64,000 nt of DNA from the NCBI GenBank assembly GCA_913019965.1, contig CAJVZR010000001.1, forward strand, positions 113,039 through 177,038, given 5' to 3'. Under the pieces are notes generated by a model, which was given only the letters and a program-made list of their open reading frames with translations, was not told the origin of the DNA and did no database searches. Source of the DNA: an uncultured Oleispira sp. (GTDB lineage: Bacteria > Pseudomonadota > Gammaproteobacteria > Pseudomonadales > Oceanobacteraceae). Below, in pieces: positions 1 to 7,802 of this stretch. Each line of letters starts with the position of its first letter. Within the stretch, counting starts at the first letter, position 1. A program made the translations under genes and the position numbers.

Positions 1-35
1 GATTGGCTAAATACAATGCTTGCGCTTGTACGGAT

Positions 36-857
36 TTATTCATCAATACAGGCATCGATGACTGTTTTTAATGCCGCAACGGTCGCTTCATCATCGGATA
101 ATGGCTCTGCCATTGCTGCGTAGCAGGCTTGCTTAATATCAATACCACTCACCACCAGTTTAGCAGCATAGATTAATAAACGCGTCGATGCGGCTTCTTC
201 CAGATCGTGATCTTTTAGATTACGCAAGGCAGCGCCTAAACGTACAAGTTGCTGAACCAATTCAATCGGTGCACCACTTTCTTGAGCCACAATTTTCGCT
301 TCAACATCAGTGCTTGGGTAATCAAAACTCATCGCCATGAAACGTTGGCGGGTACTGGGTTTCATACCTTTAATAAGGTTCTGATAACCAGGGTTGTAAG
401 AGACGACCAACATAAATCCTGGAGCGGCTTCTAAATATTCACCGGTACGTTCAATTGGCAATACGCGTCGATCATCCGCCAATGGGTGTAATACCACAGT
501 GGTATCTTTGCGCGCTTCAACCACCTCATCGAGATAACAGATCCCACCTTCACGCACAGCCTTGCTCAGAGGGCCATCTTGCCAGTAAGTGCCTTCAGGG
601 CCAATTAGGTGGCGCCCGACTAAATCAGCAGCGGTGAGATCATCGTGACACGATACTGTATAAAGTGGTCGCCCTAGCTTCTCAGCCATAGCGGCGATAA
701 AACGGGTTTTACCACAACCTGTGGGGCCTTTAATCAATACAGGCAGATTGTTTTGGTAAGCATGGGTAAACAGATCGACTTCGTTACCCTGAGGCTCGTA
801 ATACAGGTCGTCAGCCTTATTACCATCAGAATTATTTACAGCAATTTCAATCGTCAT
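36..857 (-). CDS. nirQ: NirQ/NorQ-type MoxR AAA+ ATPase
   Basis: A 273-residue AAA+ ATPase of the CbbQ/NirQ/NorQ family. These proteins act in the cytoplasm, usually with a VWA partner (NorD/CbbO), to activate or assemble a metalloenzyme; the nirQ/norQ forms are needed for active nitric oxide reductase. Seen: Walker A GPTGCGKT at residues 44-51, Walker B ending YLDE at 108-111, and a sensor-1-like SYNPGYQN near 153. A GAGGAAAG ribosome site lies just upstream of the ATG. It is transcribed away from the zinc-ribbon gene, and an FNR-type box lies 75 bp upstream of the start. The neighbouring nirS supports the denitrification assignment over a CbbQ role. norCB would be expected beyond the left edge, but this cannot be seen. 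Confidence 0.9.
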   Translation of the reverse strand: MTIEIAVNNSDGNKADDLYYEPQGNEVDLFTHAYQNNLPVLIKGPTGCGKTRFIAAMAEKLGRPLYTVSCHDDLTAADLVGRHLIGPEGTYWQDGPLSKAVREGGICYLDEVVEARKDTTVVLHPLADDRRVLPIERTGEYLEAAPGFMLVVSYNPGYQNLIKGMKPSTRQRFMAMSFDYPSTDVEAKIVAQESGAPIELVQQLVRLGAALRNLKDHDLEEAASTRLLIYAAKLVVSGIDIKQACYAAMAEPLSDDEATVAALKTVIDACIDE

Positions 858-925
858 AGTCTTTCCTCACGCTTATGACTTTATACAATATGCTGCTTAT
901 AGTAGTGAACTATTCGCAAAGGCTA

Positions 926-939
926 TTGATTAGCATCAG
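926..939 (-). promoter_or_regulatory. FNR/Dnr-type box for nirQ
   Basis: TTGATTAGCATCAG (+ strand) matches TTGAT-N4-ATCAA at 9 of 10 positions. Reading toward nirQ, a TACTAT hexamer (904 down to 899) begins 28.5 bp from the box centre, as expected for a class II FNR promoter. The predicted transcript start is near 891, about 34 bases before the nirQ ATG. In Pseudomonas, nirQ is an ANR/DNR target. Confidence 0.65.
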
Positions 940-1023
940 GTTTTAACGGGTTAATACGCAGTGTCAGGGAGTTTTGTGGCAAACTGCCAACATAGAAAAT
1001 ATTACTTATAAGTATGTGTTGAT

Positions 1024-1245
1024 ATGAAACAAGTAGAAAATAATGCAGAAATACAAGCTCCACAGCGACAATGCGATAACTGCCAGGGTCAGGTTGGGAT
1101 AAAAGATAAGATGTGCAGCCGCTGTGGATTCGCCTTATCTCCTATACGGAGTACTAAGGTTAAATGGCGTGGAATCAGCTTTCCCGTATTTGTCTTTTGG
1201 GTCTCGGTTTTTTGTGCTTTGATGATTCTTTGGTTACCTCGCTAA
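1024..1245 (+). CDS. Small zinc-ribbon membrane protein
   Basis: A 73-residue protein of unknown role. Seen: two CXXC knuckles, C17/C20 and C31/C34, forming a zinc-ribbon-like head, then a basic linker and one hydrophobic segment at about 52-70 ending in LPR. The likely arrangement is a soluble cytoplasmic zinc ribbon tethered to the inner membrane by its C-terminus. It is divergent from nirQ and 78 bases upstream of the diguanylate cyclase gene. The paired cysteines argue that it is real despite its size. I do not recognise a named family and cannot link it to denitrification beyond position. Confidence 0.6.
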   Translation: MKQVENNAEIQAPQRQCDNCQGQVGIKDKMCSRCGFALSPIRSTKVKWRGISFPVFVFWVSVFCALMILWLPR

Positions 1246-1323
1246 ATCCCCGCTATACTTAATAATTGAACGGCCTTCAAATTACCGCTAACGCCTAAGC
1301 ATAGAAGTCATGATCAATTTAAA

Positions 1324-2307
1324 ATGATTACTGAGATAGAGCAATATAAGACTACTATTTACTTATATTTCAATGCGTTAGGTGGCCTTTCTGTGGTTAC
1401 CTTTGCTATTTTGCAACTTCTCCGTGGGGATTATGCCACTGGTGTAATATCCTTAATCGGCTTTGTATATTTCGCCATTATTGTTTACTTCTTACTATTT
1501 AAAAGAATCTATCTATGGAAAGGACGTGGGTTTGTACTATTCATTCCCGTTACCATACTCAATGTAACTAACCTCCACCCAGAGTTCGGTATTTATTGGG
1601 CATACGTCGGAGTATTAAGCTTCTTTCTAGTACTTGAATTAAGAGACGCTTGCATTAGCGCTTCTATTTTTACCGCGGCAATTTTCTATGTCGTTAGCAT
1701 GCACTTCCCGATAGCCGTTCAGTTGCGAATATATTCCTCCTTACTTTTAGTCGGCTTGTTTTCGTTCTTACTGTCATATTTTATCAATCGATTATTAATT
1801 CAAGTCAATATTTTAGTCACCCGTGATTCGTTAACCCATGCCTACAATCGCCATACGTTTCAGTCCTCAATGAAGCGCGCCTTATATTCGGTTCAGCGCT
1901 ACAAAACCCCCGTTTCACTGTTTATTTATGATTTGGACTTTTTTAAGAAGATTAATGACAACCATGGCCACTTGGCTGGCGATCAAGTACTTAAATTAGT
2001 CACTAGTACAATCCAACACCGATTAAGGGATAGCGATCGCCTATTTCGTTACGGTGGCGAAGAGTTTGCAGTTTTGCTACATCAAACTAACGAAGAGGCC
2101 GCTATCAAACTCGCAGATGAACTGAGAGCCTTAGTTGAAGATCAGGATTATGGTCTAGGCCAAGCAGTGACGATCAGTGGTGGAGTATCAGAGGCAAAGG
2201 CCTCTGATCAAGTGAGCTCTTGGATTGAGCGCTGTGATAAAGCACTTTATGAGGCCAAGTCGAATGGACGCAATAAGGTCGTACTGAGTCGCTCAGAACC
2301 CTCTTGA
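1324..2307 (+). CDS. Membrane-anchored GGDEF diguanylate cyclase
   Basis: A 327-residue enzyme that should make cyclic di-GMP from two GTP. Residues 1-160 are a run of about six hydrophobic segments with no recognisable MASE name; the GGDEF domain occupies about 163-322. Seen: DSLTHAYNR at the domain start, metal-binding YDLDFF near 202-207, active-site GGEEF at 244-248, and an inhibitory I-site RDSD (R235, D238) placed exactly five residues before GGEEF, so product inhibition is expected. No EAL domain is present. It converges on the lipoprotein gene at 2329. The input signal is unknown. Confidence 0.9.
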   Translation: MITEIEQYKTTIYLYFNALGGLSVVTFAILQLLRGDYATGVISLIGFVYFAIIVYFLLFKRIYLWKGRGFVLFIPVTILNVTNLHPEFGIYWAYVGVLSFFLVLELRDACISASIFTAAIFYVVSMHFPIAVQLRIYSSLLLVGLFSFLLSYFINRLLIQVNILVTRDSLTHAYNRHTFQSSMKRALYSVQRYKTPVSLFIYDLDFFKKINDNHGHLAGDQVLKLVTSTIQHRLRDSDRLFRYGGEEFAVLLHQTNEEAAIKLADELRALVEDQDYGLGQAVTISGGVSEAKASDQVSSWIERCDKALYEAKSNGRNKVVLSRSEPS

Positions 2308-2328
2308 GGCCCTAACTCAGTAATAGAA

Positions 2329-2739
2329 TTACCTTTTACGATTGAAACTAGCAACCAGTTTACCCGCTTGTAACAGCTCAGCACTATTATAAAGTTCACC
2401 TTCTGTTTGAGAAACTACTAGCTCAAATTTTAAGTTCGTTTTTTCTGCAGAACCATCCCCGCATTGTACATCTAACGTAGTCGCTGTCTTCGCTTGCCAT
2501 ACGCACCAGAGATCCTCTTTACCTTCTTGATTTGGCATGAGCTGATTAGGATGTAATGTCCCCTTACCATCGAACTCAGCTTCTAATGCACTGTATTGTG
2601 AGCTTGAATATTCTAAATGCGTTGATTGCAAACTGGATTCCCAATGCCCAGCGCCTGGGTGGCCACTACAGCCTTGCATTGATATCGAGGCTAATAGTGC
2701 AAACGATACTGATACAGTAGAAATGATTTTATTATTCAT
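2329..2739 (-). CDS. Putative small lipoprotein
   Basis: Start chosen at the ATG at 2739 (136 residues): AGAG lies five bases upstream, and the sequence from there begins with a clean lipoprotein signal peptide with lipobox SMQGC, C24 being the predicted lipidated residue. An alternative ATG at 2763 lies inside the preceding cupredoxin gene and would spoil the signal peptide. The mature part is polar with three further cysteines-containing stretches (around LWCVW and VQCGDG) and has no family I recognise. It starts about 7 bases after the cupredoxin gene ends, so the two are probably co-transcribed and both act in the periplasm. Confidence 0.65.
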   Translation of the reverse strand: MNNKIISTVSVSFALLASISMQGCSGHPGAGHWESSLQSTHLEYSSSQYSALEAEFDGKGTLHPNQLMPNQEGKEDLWCVWQAKTATTLDVQCGDGSAEKTNLKFELVVSQTEGELYNSAELLQAGKLVASFNRKR

Positions 2740-2746
2740 ACAGTCT

Positions 2747-3076
2747 CTATTTTTTTTCAACATGGATAACCCCTGTCATTTTAGGATGGGGGCCACATAA
2801 ATAGTTAAAAGTTCCAACTAGATTGAACGTCCGCTGATAAAGCTCACCGGGAAAAAAGTAATCAGGTTCTTTATCACCGGCTTCTTTGAACCAAACACTG
2901 TGATACTGACGCTTTTCCTTATTGGTCCAAACAACCGTATCACCCACATTAATGGTTAATTGCTGAGGGATGAATTTAAATTTTTTAATCTCTACCTGAA
3001 TAATCTCTGCATTCACGCCAAGACTGCTTAACAAACTCACAACCATCAAGGTTAGTTTCACGCCTGCTTTCAGCAT
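2747..3076 (-). CDS. Cupredoxin (plastocyanin/pseudoazurin-like)
   Basis: A 109-residue periplasmic type-1 copper protein, likely an electron carrier. The start at 3076 is preferred over 3163 because AAGGA lies ten bases upstream and a signal peptide (cleavage near VNA/E at 23/24) follows directly. Copper ligands are visible: H59 in QYHS, then C94, H97 and M100 in the motif CGPHPKM. Cupredoxins such as pseudoazurin and azurin donate electrons to nitrite reductases, so a role as donor to NirS or to the neighbouring multihaem protein is a reasonable inference. An FNR-like box upstream fits anaerobic expression. It is followed closely by the lipoprotein gene. Confidence 0.85.
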   Translation of the reverse strand: MLKAGVKLTLMVVSLLSSLGVNAEIIQVEIKKFKFIPQQLTINVGDTVVWTNKEKRQYHSVWFKEAGDKEPDYFFPGELYQRTFNLVGTFNYLCGPHPKMTGVIHVEKK

Positions 3077-3149
3077 CTTTTCTAGTTCCTTTTCAACCAC
3101 TAGCCTGTACTCAACTTTTTGTAGTTTAAAGAACTTGCGAACATTTACC

Positions 3150-3163
3150 TTGATTAGAAGCAA
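3150..3163 (-). promoter_or_regulatory. Weak FNR-type box for the cupredoxin gene
   Basis: TTGATTAGAAGCAA on the + strand matches TTGAT-N4-ATCAA with a mismatch in the second half. Toward the cupredoxin gene, TAAACT (3128 down to 3123) begins 28.5 bp from the box centre, the same spacing as at nirQ and nirS. The predicted start of transcription is near 3115, about 39 bases before the ATG. Confidence 0.4.
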
Positions 3164-3211
3164 CTATCGATAAAGTGGCTTGCAAAAAAATATCCATTAA
3201 CAGGCACGTAT

Positions 3212-3244
3212 AAAAAAGGCACTTAATGTTGCCATTAAATGCCT
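3212..3244 (-). terminator. Terminator after the NirT/EB_dh gene
   Basis: Arms at 3217-3228 and 3233-3244 form a stem of about 12 bp with one mismatch. On the minus strand it is followed by a run of six T. It sits about 30 bases beyond the stop codon of the multihaem gene. Confidence 0.75.
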
Positions 3245-3275
3245 CAATCTCGCTTAACACGTTTATTATTGCAGA

Positions 3276-5084
3276 TTATTGCTTAGCTGCATTCAGCTCG
3301 GCCTCGTCATTATCCAATCCTAGCTTGTAGCCTAGTGATACATGGTGGAAACGAGAGTTAGTATAATCATCGTGGATTGCAAAACCGAAGTTGTACAAAC
3401 CTTCCTTACTAATATTCACATCACCTTGCTTATCAGATACCAGCTTACGTTTCATGATCACTGACCAAGTACCGTTCTTAAGCTTGGCATCAAACTCAGC
3501 GCCTTGACCACCCGCCATGTTACGATCCGCAGAGATATGTCCATCTTCGACAATCGCTTGGCCTGATTTGTAGCGAACGATGTCCATATACGCTTTTTCA
3601 TCCATCAAACTCTTTAACTTATCTTCAGACTTAAGCTTGTCCCAACCCCCTTTCTTTTTACCACGACGGCCTTTGATTTCAAGTTTAGTGCGGGTTTCTT
3701 TTAGGTACTTAGTTACCCCGTCTTCCAAATTAATCTGCTTAGAAAATTCACTCCCTTCAAGAGTTTTAGCATCTGGAGCATGAGGCATATTCTTCGCATC
3801 ATGGTGGCAGGTTCCCCAGCAACCGGCACGATCAGCGTACTCGACATTATCGTTAGCAAACATCACAGCTAACTTCATAGGGTTCTCAGGATCCATCTTG
3901 CCACCCTCAACAAACGGTACTGGAACATGATCGCCATCAGCCCAACTAAAACGCATATAGAGATAGTCAGAATCGTAAGTCGTATCAACCATAACAGGAA
4001 TACTGCCACGCTTGCCTGCGATAGGTGATTCTTCAGCAGTCTCTCCACTAACGATTTTAGCGCCCATATCCGCTGTCTCTTTATCGTGACAGGTTACGCA
4101 ACGATCTCCCCCTTTAGTAAACGGACGTGCACCACCATGATCGCGACCATTAAGAATCCATTCAATTGAAGTCTGTCCTGGATAAAAGATCGTAATCTCA
4201 CGACTATTAGCTTTCGACCAATTCACCTTGATATTCGACGCTGAGGCTTCGGCTTTTTTGCCTGGAGATTTCTTACTGGCAGGGGCATTTTCTTGCTTGT
4301 AAGTCTCTAGCGCTTCTTTAATCGCATTATCAATGGCTTTCTGCTCTTTTTCTTTTGCCGCTGATTTTTCAGCTGCATCTTCAGCTGCTTTTGCTTTTTC
4401 TTTCTCTTCAATGCGCGCTAAGCCATCGATATACATCTGTGGAATTTCACGAATGTACTCCGGATTGGGTTTTTCAAGTTCTTCCAGCTCTTCGTCAGAC
4501 AACTGATGACGAACACTCTTGTGTGCAATGCCTTTGTGGCAATCGATGCAAGTTTGGCCTTCTTTAAACGCATTCATATGCTGCTTACGCGCACGAGGCT
4601 TTTGAAATTCTGGATTCATTGAATCAATGGTATGACAGTTTCTGCATTCGCGAGAATCCGTTGTCTTCATTGCATTCCAAACACTCTTAGACATTTCCAA
4701 GCGGTGATCTTCAAACTCTTCTTTTGTATCAATTTTACCGGTTAACCAAGAGAAGACTTCTTTCGAGGCTTGGATCTTACGCACCATTTTATGTATCCAC
4801 GGGCGTGGCACATGGCAGTCAGGACAGCCCGCTCGTACACCAGTACGGTTCGAATAATGAATAGTGGGTAAATATTCTTGATAAACATTAGCTTCCATTT
4901 CGTGGCAGCCAATACAAAATTCCATCTGGTTAGTCGCTTCCATTGCGGTATTAAAACCACCCCAAAATACGACACCTACAATAAAAAATATAACAGCACC
5001 TGCTATGGTACTGCCCAGCGCTAGCCGTCTATTAAAAAAACTAGGCTTATGAACAATTTCTTCAGTCGCTCTATCATCAGTCAT
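3276..5084 (-). CDS. NapC/NirT tetrahaem protein fused to EB_dh-like haem domain
   Basis: A 602-residue membrane-anchored multihaem cytochrome. Residues 19-43 form the N-terminal anchor. A NapC/NirT-type quinol-dehydrogenase domain follows, with four CXXCH motifs at C57, C87, C147 and C179. Residues about 195-285 are a Lys/Glu/Ala-rich linker, probably helical. Residues about 290-595 resemble the ethylbenzene-dehydrogenase gamma-subunit-like haem-binding domain (EB_dh) and contain a fifth CXXCH at C329 and a CXXXCH (C422-H427). NapC/NirT proteins pass electrons from quinol to periplasmic reductases, and NirT does so for NirS. Lying 120 bases downstream of nirS on the same strand, it is the likely electron feed to nitrite reductase. 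A canonical NirT is about 200 residues, so this form is three times longer. Confidence 0.8.
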   Translation of the reverse strand: MTDDRATEEIVHKPSFFNRRLALGSTIAGAVIFFIVGVVFWGGFNTAMEATNQMEFCIGCHEMEANVYQEYLPTIHYSNRTGVRAGCPDCHVPRPWIHKMVRKIQASKEVFSWLTGKIDTKEEFEDHRLEMSKSVWNAMKTTDSRECRNCHTIDSMNPEFQKPRARKQHMNAFKEGQTCIDCHKGIAHKSVRHQLSDEELEELEKPNPEYIREIPQMYIDGLARIEEKEKAKAAEDAAEKSAAKEKEQKAIDNAIKEALETYKQENAPASKKSPGKKAEASASNIKVNWSKANSREITIFYPGQTSIEWILNGRDHGGARPFTKGGDRCVTCHDKETADMGAKIVSGETAEESPIAGKRGSIPVMVDTTYDSDYLYMRFSWADGDHVPVPFVEGGKMDPENPMKLAVMFANDNVEYADRAGCWGTCHHDAKNMPHAPDAKTLEGSEFSKQINLEDGVTKYLKETRTKLEIKGRRGKKKGGWDKLKSEDKLKSLMDEKAYMDIVRYKSGQAIVEDGHISADRNMAGGQGAEFDAKLKNGTWSVIMKRKLVSDKQGDVNISKEGLYNFGFAIHDDYTNSRFHHVSLGYKLGLDNDEAELNAAKQ

Positions 5085-5160
5085 AATAATTTCGCCATCA
5101 AGGGTACTACATAGGCCTTAGGAGTTTTATAAATAGAAGTTTCATAAATAGGCCCTTGTT

Positions 5161-5185
5161 AAAAAGGGCAAGGAGTTCCTTGCCC
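5161..5185 (-). terminator. Terminator between nirS and the NirT-like gene
   Basis: GGGCAAGGAGTTCCTTGCCC (5166-5185) is an almost perfect hairpin. On the minus strand it is followed by five T (5161-5165). It probably ends most nirS transcripts while letting some continue into the multihaem gene, which has no obvious promoter of its own. Confidence 0.8.
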
Positions 5186-5204
5186 TATCACGCTTAATCA
5201 AACA

Positions 5205-6833
5205 CTAAGTTTTATGATTCATACGGTTATAAACGTTGAACTTACCAGTAGGAGTCGTTAAGCCTTTAATGCGCTTGATCTCTTTAAGAGTTTTCGCATC
5301 ATAAACAACAATCTCACCTGTTGGGTTCTTGTTATCAGAACGGTTCCATACAGAAACCCAAACTTCGCTACCGTCTTTGTTGAATTCCATGTGAAGAGCA
5401 GCTTTACCTTCTTCTTCAGTTACACGGATAGTCTTAACGATTTCACGAGTTTTCTTATCGAAAACTTGTACAGACTGCTGAACTTCTGGCTCAGGGTGCT
5501 TAAGCTGATCAGCCCAAACGTAGTCTGAAGTTTCGTGAGTACGAATGAACGCACCAGCACCATCAGTTTCAACTTCGTAGCAAAGTTTCCATGCTTGATC
5601 TTTATGACCAATCGGATCGTTACCCCATACAGATACTAGACCTGTACCTAGGTGAGTTGTACCGCCAACAGGGCCACACTTCTCATCAATCCAGTTAGCA
5701 CCTGGACCTGGGTGAGGTAATGAATCAACATCGATTTGCGCTTCTAATTTGCCAGTCTTGGTATCAACAACAACCATCTTGTTTGACGCGTTAGCCGCGA
5801 TCTGGAAGTAACGACCTGTTGGATCGTAGAAGCCGTCATGTAAGAACTCAGAAGATGCAATACTAGTAATGGTTAAGTTATCTAGATCTGAATAATCAAC
5901 TTGCAACATTTGACCTGTTTCTTTAACAGCAACAGTAAACTCAGATTCGTTAGGAGAAGTGTAAACCGCAGCTACACGTGCTTCTTTAACGTACTCACCT
6001 TTTGTGTTGTAACCACGAGTAGTAACAACTTTAAGTGGGTTTAATGTTACAGCGTCCATGATCACGAAATGCGCAGGCCAGTAACCACCGGCAATAACGT
6101 ATTTACCGTCACCAGAAACTGCGATATCACGTGCGTCATAAGCCATCTTGGTTTCAGCAACCAACATCTTATCTGGAGTTTGCCATAGATCGATTTTATT
6201 CACTTTGCCATCACGACCAATCGTGTACCAGAAACGACCGATGTCTTTTGCAGTGTCTTTCTTGTGCTTCTCAGTCCCTTTAATTACGTGTACCGCATAA
6301 CCGGTATTGATGTGAGTGATCACTTCTTTAGTATCGCCATCAATGATGGCTGCTTTACCTGCGTCACGTTCGATAACAACGAAGAAATTCTTCCAGTTAC
6401 GGCCATGTAATGGCTTAGTTGGATAATCTTTAGGTGCAATATATTCTTTTGTATGCGAACGCATTTGCTCAAGAGACATTTCAGGTGGAACCGGTGGCTC
6501 CATTTGAATGTAGGTAGCAAGGTCGGCAATTTCTTCTTTAGAGAAGATATCGTCAAAGTTATTCATGCCGCCTTCAGTACCGTAGGAAATAATTTTTTCC
6601 AAGCGTGCCTGACCTTTCTTAAGCATCGATTTAGGCTCTAGGTTTTTACCCGTAGCACCTTTACGCAATACACCATGACAACCAGCACAACGCTGGAAAT
6701 ACATTAAATTCGCTTTTTCGAATTCCTGTTCCGTTAATGTAGGACCGCCCGCTGCTGCAGAAAAACTCAAACCTGCAGTTGCCATACCGATGGCCAAGCC
6801 AATTGTAGAAATACCAAACTTCATCTTTTTCAT
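5205..6833 (-). CDS. nirS: Cytochrome cd1 nitrite reductase
   Basis: NirS reduces nitrite to nitric oxide in the periplasm, the defining step of denitrification. The 542-residue precursor has a signal peptide (about 1-28), a cytochrome c domain with CAGCH (C49-H53), and an eight-bladed d1-haem propeller. Seen: d1-ligand-type histidine in YAVH (H182), and the active-site pair H332 (FLHDG) and H374 (LPHPG), spaced 42 residues apart as are His327/His369 of the Pseudomonas aeruginosa enzyme. The C-terminal TPTGKFNVYN is the NirS signature. These residues favour NirS over the related NirN and NirF. Upstream lies an FNR-family palindrome. The haem d1 synthesis genes are not in this window. Confidence 0.96.
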   Translation of the reverse strand: MKKMKFGISTIGLAIGMATAGLSFSAAAGGPTLTEQEFEKANLMYFQRCAGCHGVLRKGATGKNLEPKSMLKKGQARLEKIISYGTEGGMNNFDDIFSKEEIADLATYIQMEPPVPPEMSLEQMRSHTKEYIAPKDYPTKPLHGRNWKNFFVVIERDAGKAAIIDGDTKEVITHINTGYAVHVIKGTEKHKKDTAKDIGRFWYTIGRDGKVNKIDLWQTPDKMLVAETKMAYDARDIAVSGDGKYVIAGGYWPAHFVIMDAVTLNPLKVVTTRGYNTKGEYVKEARVAAVYTSPNESEFTVAVKETGQMLQVDYSDLDNLTITSIASSEFLHDGFYDPTGRYFQIAANASNKMVVVDTKTGKLEAQIDVDSLPHPGPGANWIDEKCGPVGGTTHLGTGLVSVWGNDPIGHKDQAWKLCYEVETDGAGAFIRTHETSDYVWADQLKHPEPEVQQSVQVFDKKTREIVKTIRVTEEEGKAALHMEFNKDGSEVWVSVWNRSDNKNPTGEIVVYDAKTLKEIKRIKGLTTPTGKFNVYNRMNHKT

Positions 6834-6942
6834 AAGACACTCTCTCCAGTGCTATAAAGGTAAACACAATAAAAAAAAAGCAATATGCTGTTTTTCTTTA
6901 CATTGCTTGACGGACACTATGGTTGATTTTAAAAGTAAAATA

Positions 6943-6956
6943 ATGACTTCAGTCAA
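6943..6956 (-). promoter_or_regulatory. FNR/Dnr-type palindrome for nirS
   Basis: On the minus strand the site reads TTGACTGAAGTCAT, a TTGAC-N4-GTCA(A) palindrome close to the FNR/DNR family consensus. The hexamer CATAGT (6921 down to 6916) begins 28.5 bp from its centre, so a transcript start near 6908 and a leader of about 75 bases are predicted. A TTGAC-type half-site is a variant for FNR proteins, and a Dnr/Nnr-like regulator is an alternative reader. Confidence 0.55.
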
Positions 6957-6991
6957 TTGATTAAGCTGAGAATAAAACAATTTTTATTTTG

Positions 6992-7005
6992 TTGATCTAA
7001 CTCAA
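6992..7005 (+). promoter_or_regulatory. Second FNR-type box in the nirS-hemerythrin gap
   Basis: TTGATCTAACTCAA matches TTGAT-N4-ATCAA at 9 of 10 positions. It is 103 bases upstream of the hemerythrin start and about 160 upstream of nirS. No good -10 lies at class II spacing in either direction (TGCATT rightward, CTCAGC leftward). It could act on the hemerythrin gene from another spacing or be an accessory site for nirS. Confidence 0.45.
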
Positions 7006-7101
7006 TAATAAATCGTAAAACCCTGTTGCATTGACTCTTTTATGTAAAGCTTATGCTCAATTAGAACTTTTATTTTTTGACTGATGAGTTGGATGTAGAT
7101 T

Positions 7102-7668
7102 ATGAACAAACGATCAAACGCTTTAGTATTTGCTGTGTTAATAGGATTAATTATCGTTGCGATTGGTTTAGGATTTCTTATCGGCTTAGATAATCCGATC
7201 CCGTGGATTTTAATTGCCGTCCTTTTCCTTATTCCTATTGCTTACAAAAAATACTTTAAAAACGACGCGATCATCTGGAAAGAAGAATACAGCGTTGGCA
7301 TTCAATCTCTCGACGACGACCATAAACGATTGATCTATTTATTGAATCAATTCAAAACTGCTTACGAGTACGATACCAGCGCAGAATTTGAACGTCAGGC
7401 GCTAGGGCAGTTAGTTGAATATACGCGTTTTCATTTTTCACGCGAAGAAGACATGATGCAAGAAGCAGGCTATGACGATTTTGAAGAGCATAAAAAGCAG
7501 CATGAACGAATGATTGCTCAAGTCGAAGAGTTTGTTGGCTTATATAATCGCGAAGGCCACGATAGCTTAAATGAAGTGAGTACCTACTTAACCAATTGGC
7601 TGATTAATCATATTAACGGCACGGATAAGCAATACACAGAAGTGATGCAACAACACGGAATTAAGTAA
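7102..7668 (+). CDS. Membrane-anchored bacteriohemerythrin
   Basis: A 188-residue protein with two N-terminal membrane segments (about 8-28 and 34-48) and a C-terminal hemerythrin domain that should bind O2 or NO at a di-iron centre. All seven canonical iron ligands are visible: H74, H111, E115, H130, H134, H170 and D175. It is divergent from nirS and has an FNR-type box upstream. Hemerythrins next to denitrification genes are often proposed as NO or O2 buffers or sensors; here that role is inferred from position. No signalling output domain is attached, so it may deliver or scavenge gas at the inner membrane. Confidence 0.9.
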   Translation: MNKRSNALVFAVLIGLIIVAIGLGFLIGLDNPIPWILIAVLFLIPIAYKKYFKNDAIIWKEEYSVGIQSLDDDHKRLIYLLNQFKTAYEYDTSAEFERQALGQLVEYTRFHFSREEDMMQEAGYDDFEEHKKQHERMIAQVEEFVGLYNREGHDSLNEVSTYLTNWLINHINGTDKQYTEVMQQHGIK

Positions 7669-7680
7669 TGACTAGAAGCG

Positions 7681-7773
7681 ATTAACCACAGAGAAAGAGA
7701 AGAAAATAAATTTAAAAACAATAAGTTGTCTCATAATTAATTTATCTTTTCCTCTGTGCTCTCTGTGGTTAAT
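7681..7773. repeat. Long inverted repeat with ACCACAGAGA arms
   Basis: A perfect 14-bp inverted repeat: ATTAACCACAGAGA at 7681-7694 and its complement at 7760-7773. A second CTCTGTG copy lies inside the right arm. The 65-bp interior is AT-rich. It lies between the convergent hemerythrin and pdxH genes. CACAGAG-type repeats of this look recur between genes in many bacterial genomes, so this may be one copy of a dispersed element that also works as a terminator; copy number cannot be judged from one window. Confidence 0.6.
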
Positions 7774-7802
7774 ATTCTCTTGTCTTTTGCCCTAGATTGA
7801 AA

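Noticed and set aside
1..35. Possible gene end or start left of nirQ
   Set aside because: Only 35 bases are available, with no start codon or ribosome site readable on the minus strand, so nothing can be supported.
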